From an uncultured Faecalibacterium sp. (GTDB lineage Bacteria; Bacillota; Clostridia; Oscillospirales; Ruminococcaceae): a stretch of 5,486 bases of DNA. This document shows, piece by piece, positions 5,344 to 5,486 of the stretch. The stretch lies in assembly GCA_934561555.1 (NCBI GenBank), contig CAKTGQ010000056.1, positions 1 through 5,486 on the forward strand. The letters are read 5' to 3'. Numbering within the stretch: the stretch's first letter is position 1; each line of letters begins with the position of its first letter. The notes beneath the pieces were generated by a model. It was given only the letters and a program-made list of their open reading frames with translations, had not been told where the DNA came from and searched no databases. The translations under genes were made by a program, and so were the position numbers.

Positions 5344-5486
5344 TCAGCGGAGCAAATACCACACGCCCAGCAGAATCGCAAGGAAGATCAGGTTGGACAG
5401 GGTGAACAGCCCAAAATACTGCTTCTTCCCCTGTGGCAGCTCCCGTGCAATCTGCCGGTAGGAGATAAGGCTGGCCATGGATGCGA
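5344..5486 (-). CDS. C-terminal end of an unidentified integral membrane protein (runs off the right edge)
   Basis: Forty-six codons and a TGA stop (5346-5344) are visible; the start lies outside the window. The segment begins ASMASLISYRQIARELP, has a short basic stretch (QGKKQ), then one strongly hydrophobic span of about 20 residues (from FTLSNLIF to GVWYLL), and ends in Arg. This looks like the last cytoplasmic loop and final transmembrane helix of a multi-span transporter or permease. I cannot assign a family from this fragment. Coding is supported by codon use like the GC-rich neighbours and by the amphipathic-to-hydrophobic pattern. The gene is convergent with the YbaK/EbsC-family gene and could share its terminator. 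Confidence 0.7.
   Translation of the reverse strand, partial: ASMASLISYRQIARELPQGKKQYFGLFTLSNLIFLAILLGVWYLLR

Noticed and set aside
5276..5461. Plus-strand open frame at the right edge
   Set aside because: It is opposite the membrane protein end on the minus strand, is rich in Arg/Cys/Ser without hydrophobic pattern or ribosome binding site, and begins just after a strong terminator with no promoter.

Overview
This window looks like chromosomal DNA from a gut anaerobe of the Clostridia, probably Oscillospiraceae (Faecalibacterium/Gemmiger-like). That placement is an inference from GC-rich genes with GGAGG-type ribosome binding sites, TTGACA/TATACT promoters, an EFR1-type flavodoxin-ferredoxin and a Firmicutes-style fluoride riboswitch. 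No RNA gene of the rRNA or tRNA type, CRISPR array or insertion sequence is visible.

Layout. The left edge (1-218, minus) holds the N-terminal part of an isochorismatase/nicotinamidase-like cysteine hydrolase. It is divergent from a Gfo/Idh/MocA oxidoreductase (422-1405, plus), and each gene has its own promoter in the 203-bp gap. The oxidoreductase reads through in one frame over its full family length except for one TGA where a conserved Trp is expected, so it is annotated as a pseudogene with a point nonsense change. Next comes a strikingly AT-rich CPBP intramembrane protease (1494-2306), which looks acquired. A GC-rich EFR1-type flavodoxin-ferredoxin protein (2413-3180) follows.

The centrepiece is 3215-4561: a sigma70-type promoter, a fluoride (crcB-motif) riboswitch that shares sequence with an intrinsic terminator, and a 392-residue cation:proton antiporter. 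The terminator lies between the only visible promoter and the antiporter start. The unit therefore reads as an ON switch: fluoride binding stabilises the aptamer pseudoknot, the terminator cannot form, and the antiporter is made. The aptamer carries an extra 6-bp hairpin in its linker.

Downstream, a YbaK/EbsC-family aminoacyl-tRNA deacylase-like protein (4717-5193) has a consensus promoter and a perfect 10-bp stem-loop at the start of its transcript, and ends at a strong intrinsic terminator (5213-5260). At the right edge (5344-5486, minus) is the C-terminal end of an unidentified membrane protein, convergent with it.

The genes do not form one pathway. Apart from the fluoride unit they are independent housekeeping or accessory genes, mostly with individual promoters. 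No stretch longer than about 205 bases lacks a gene.
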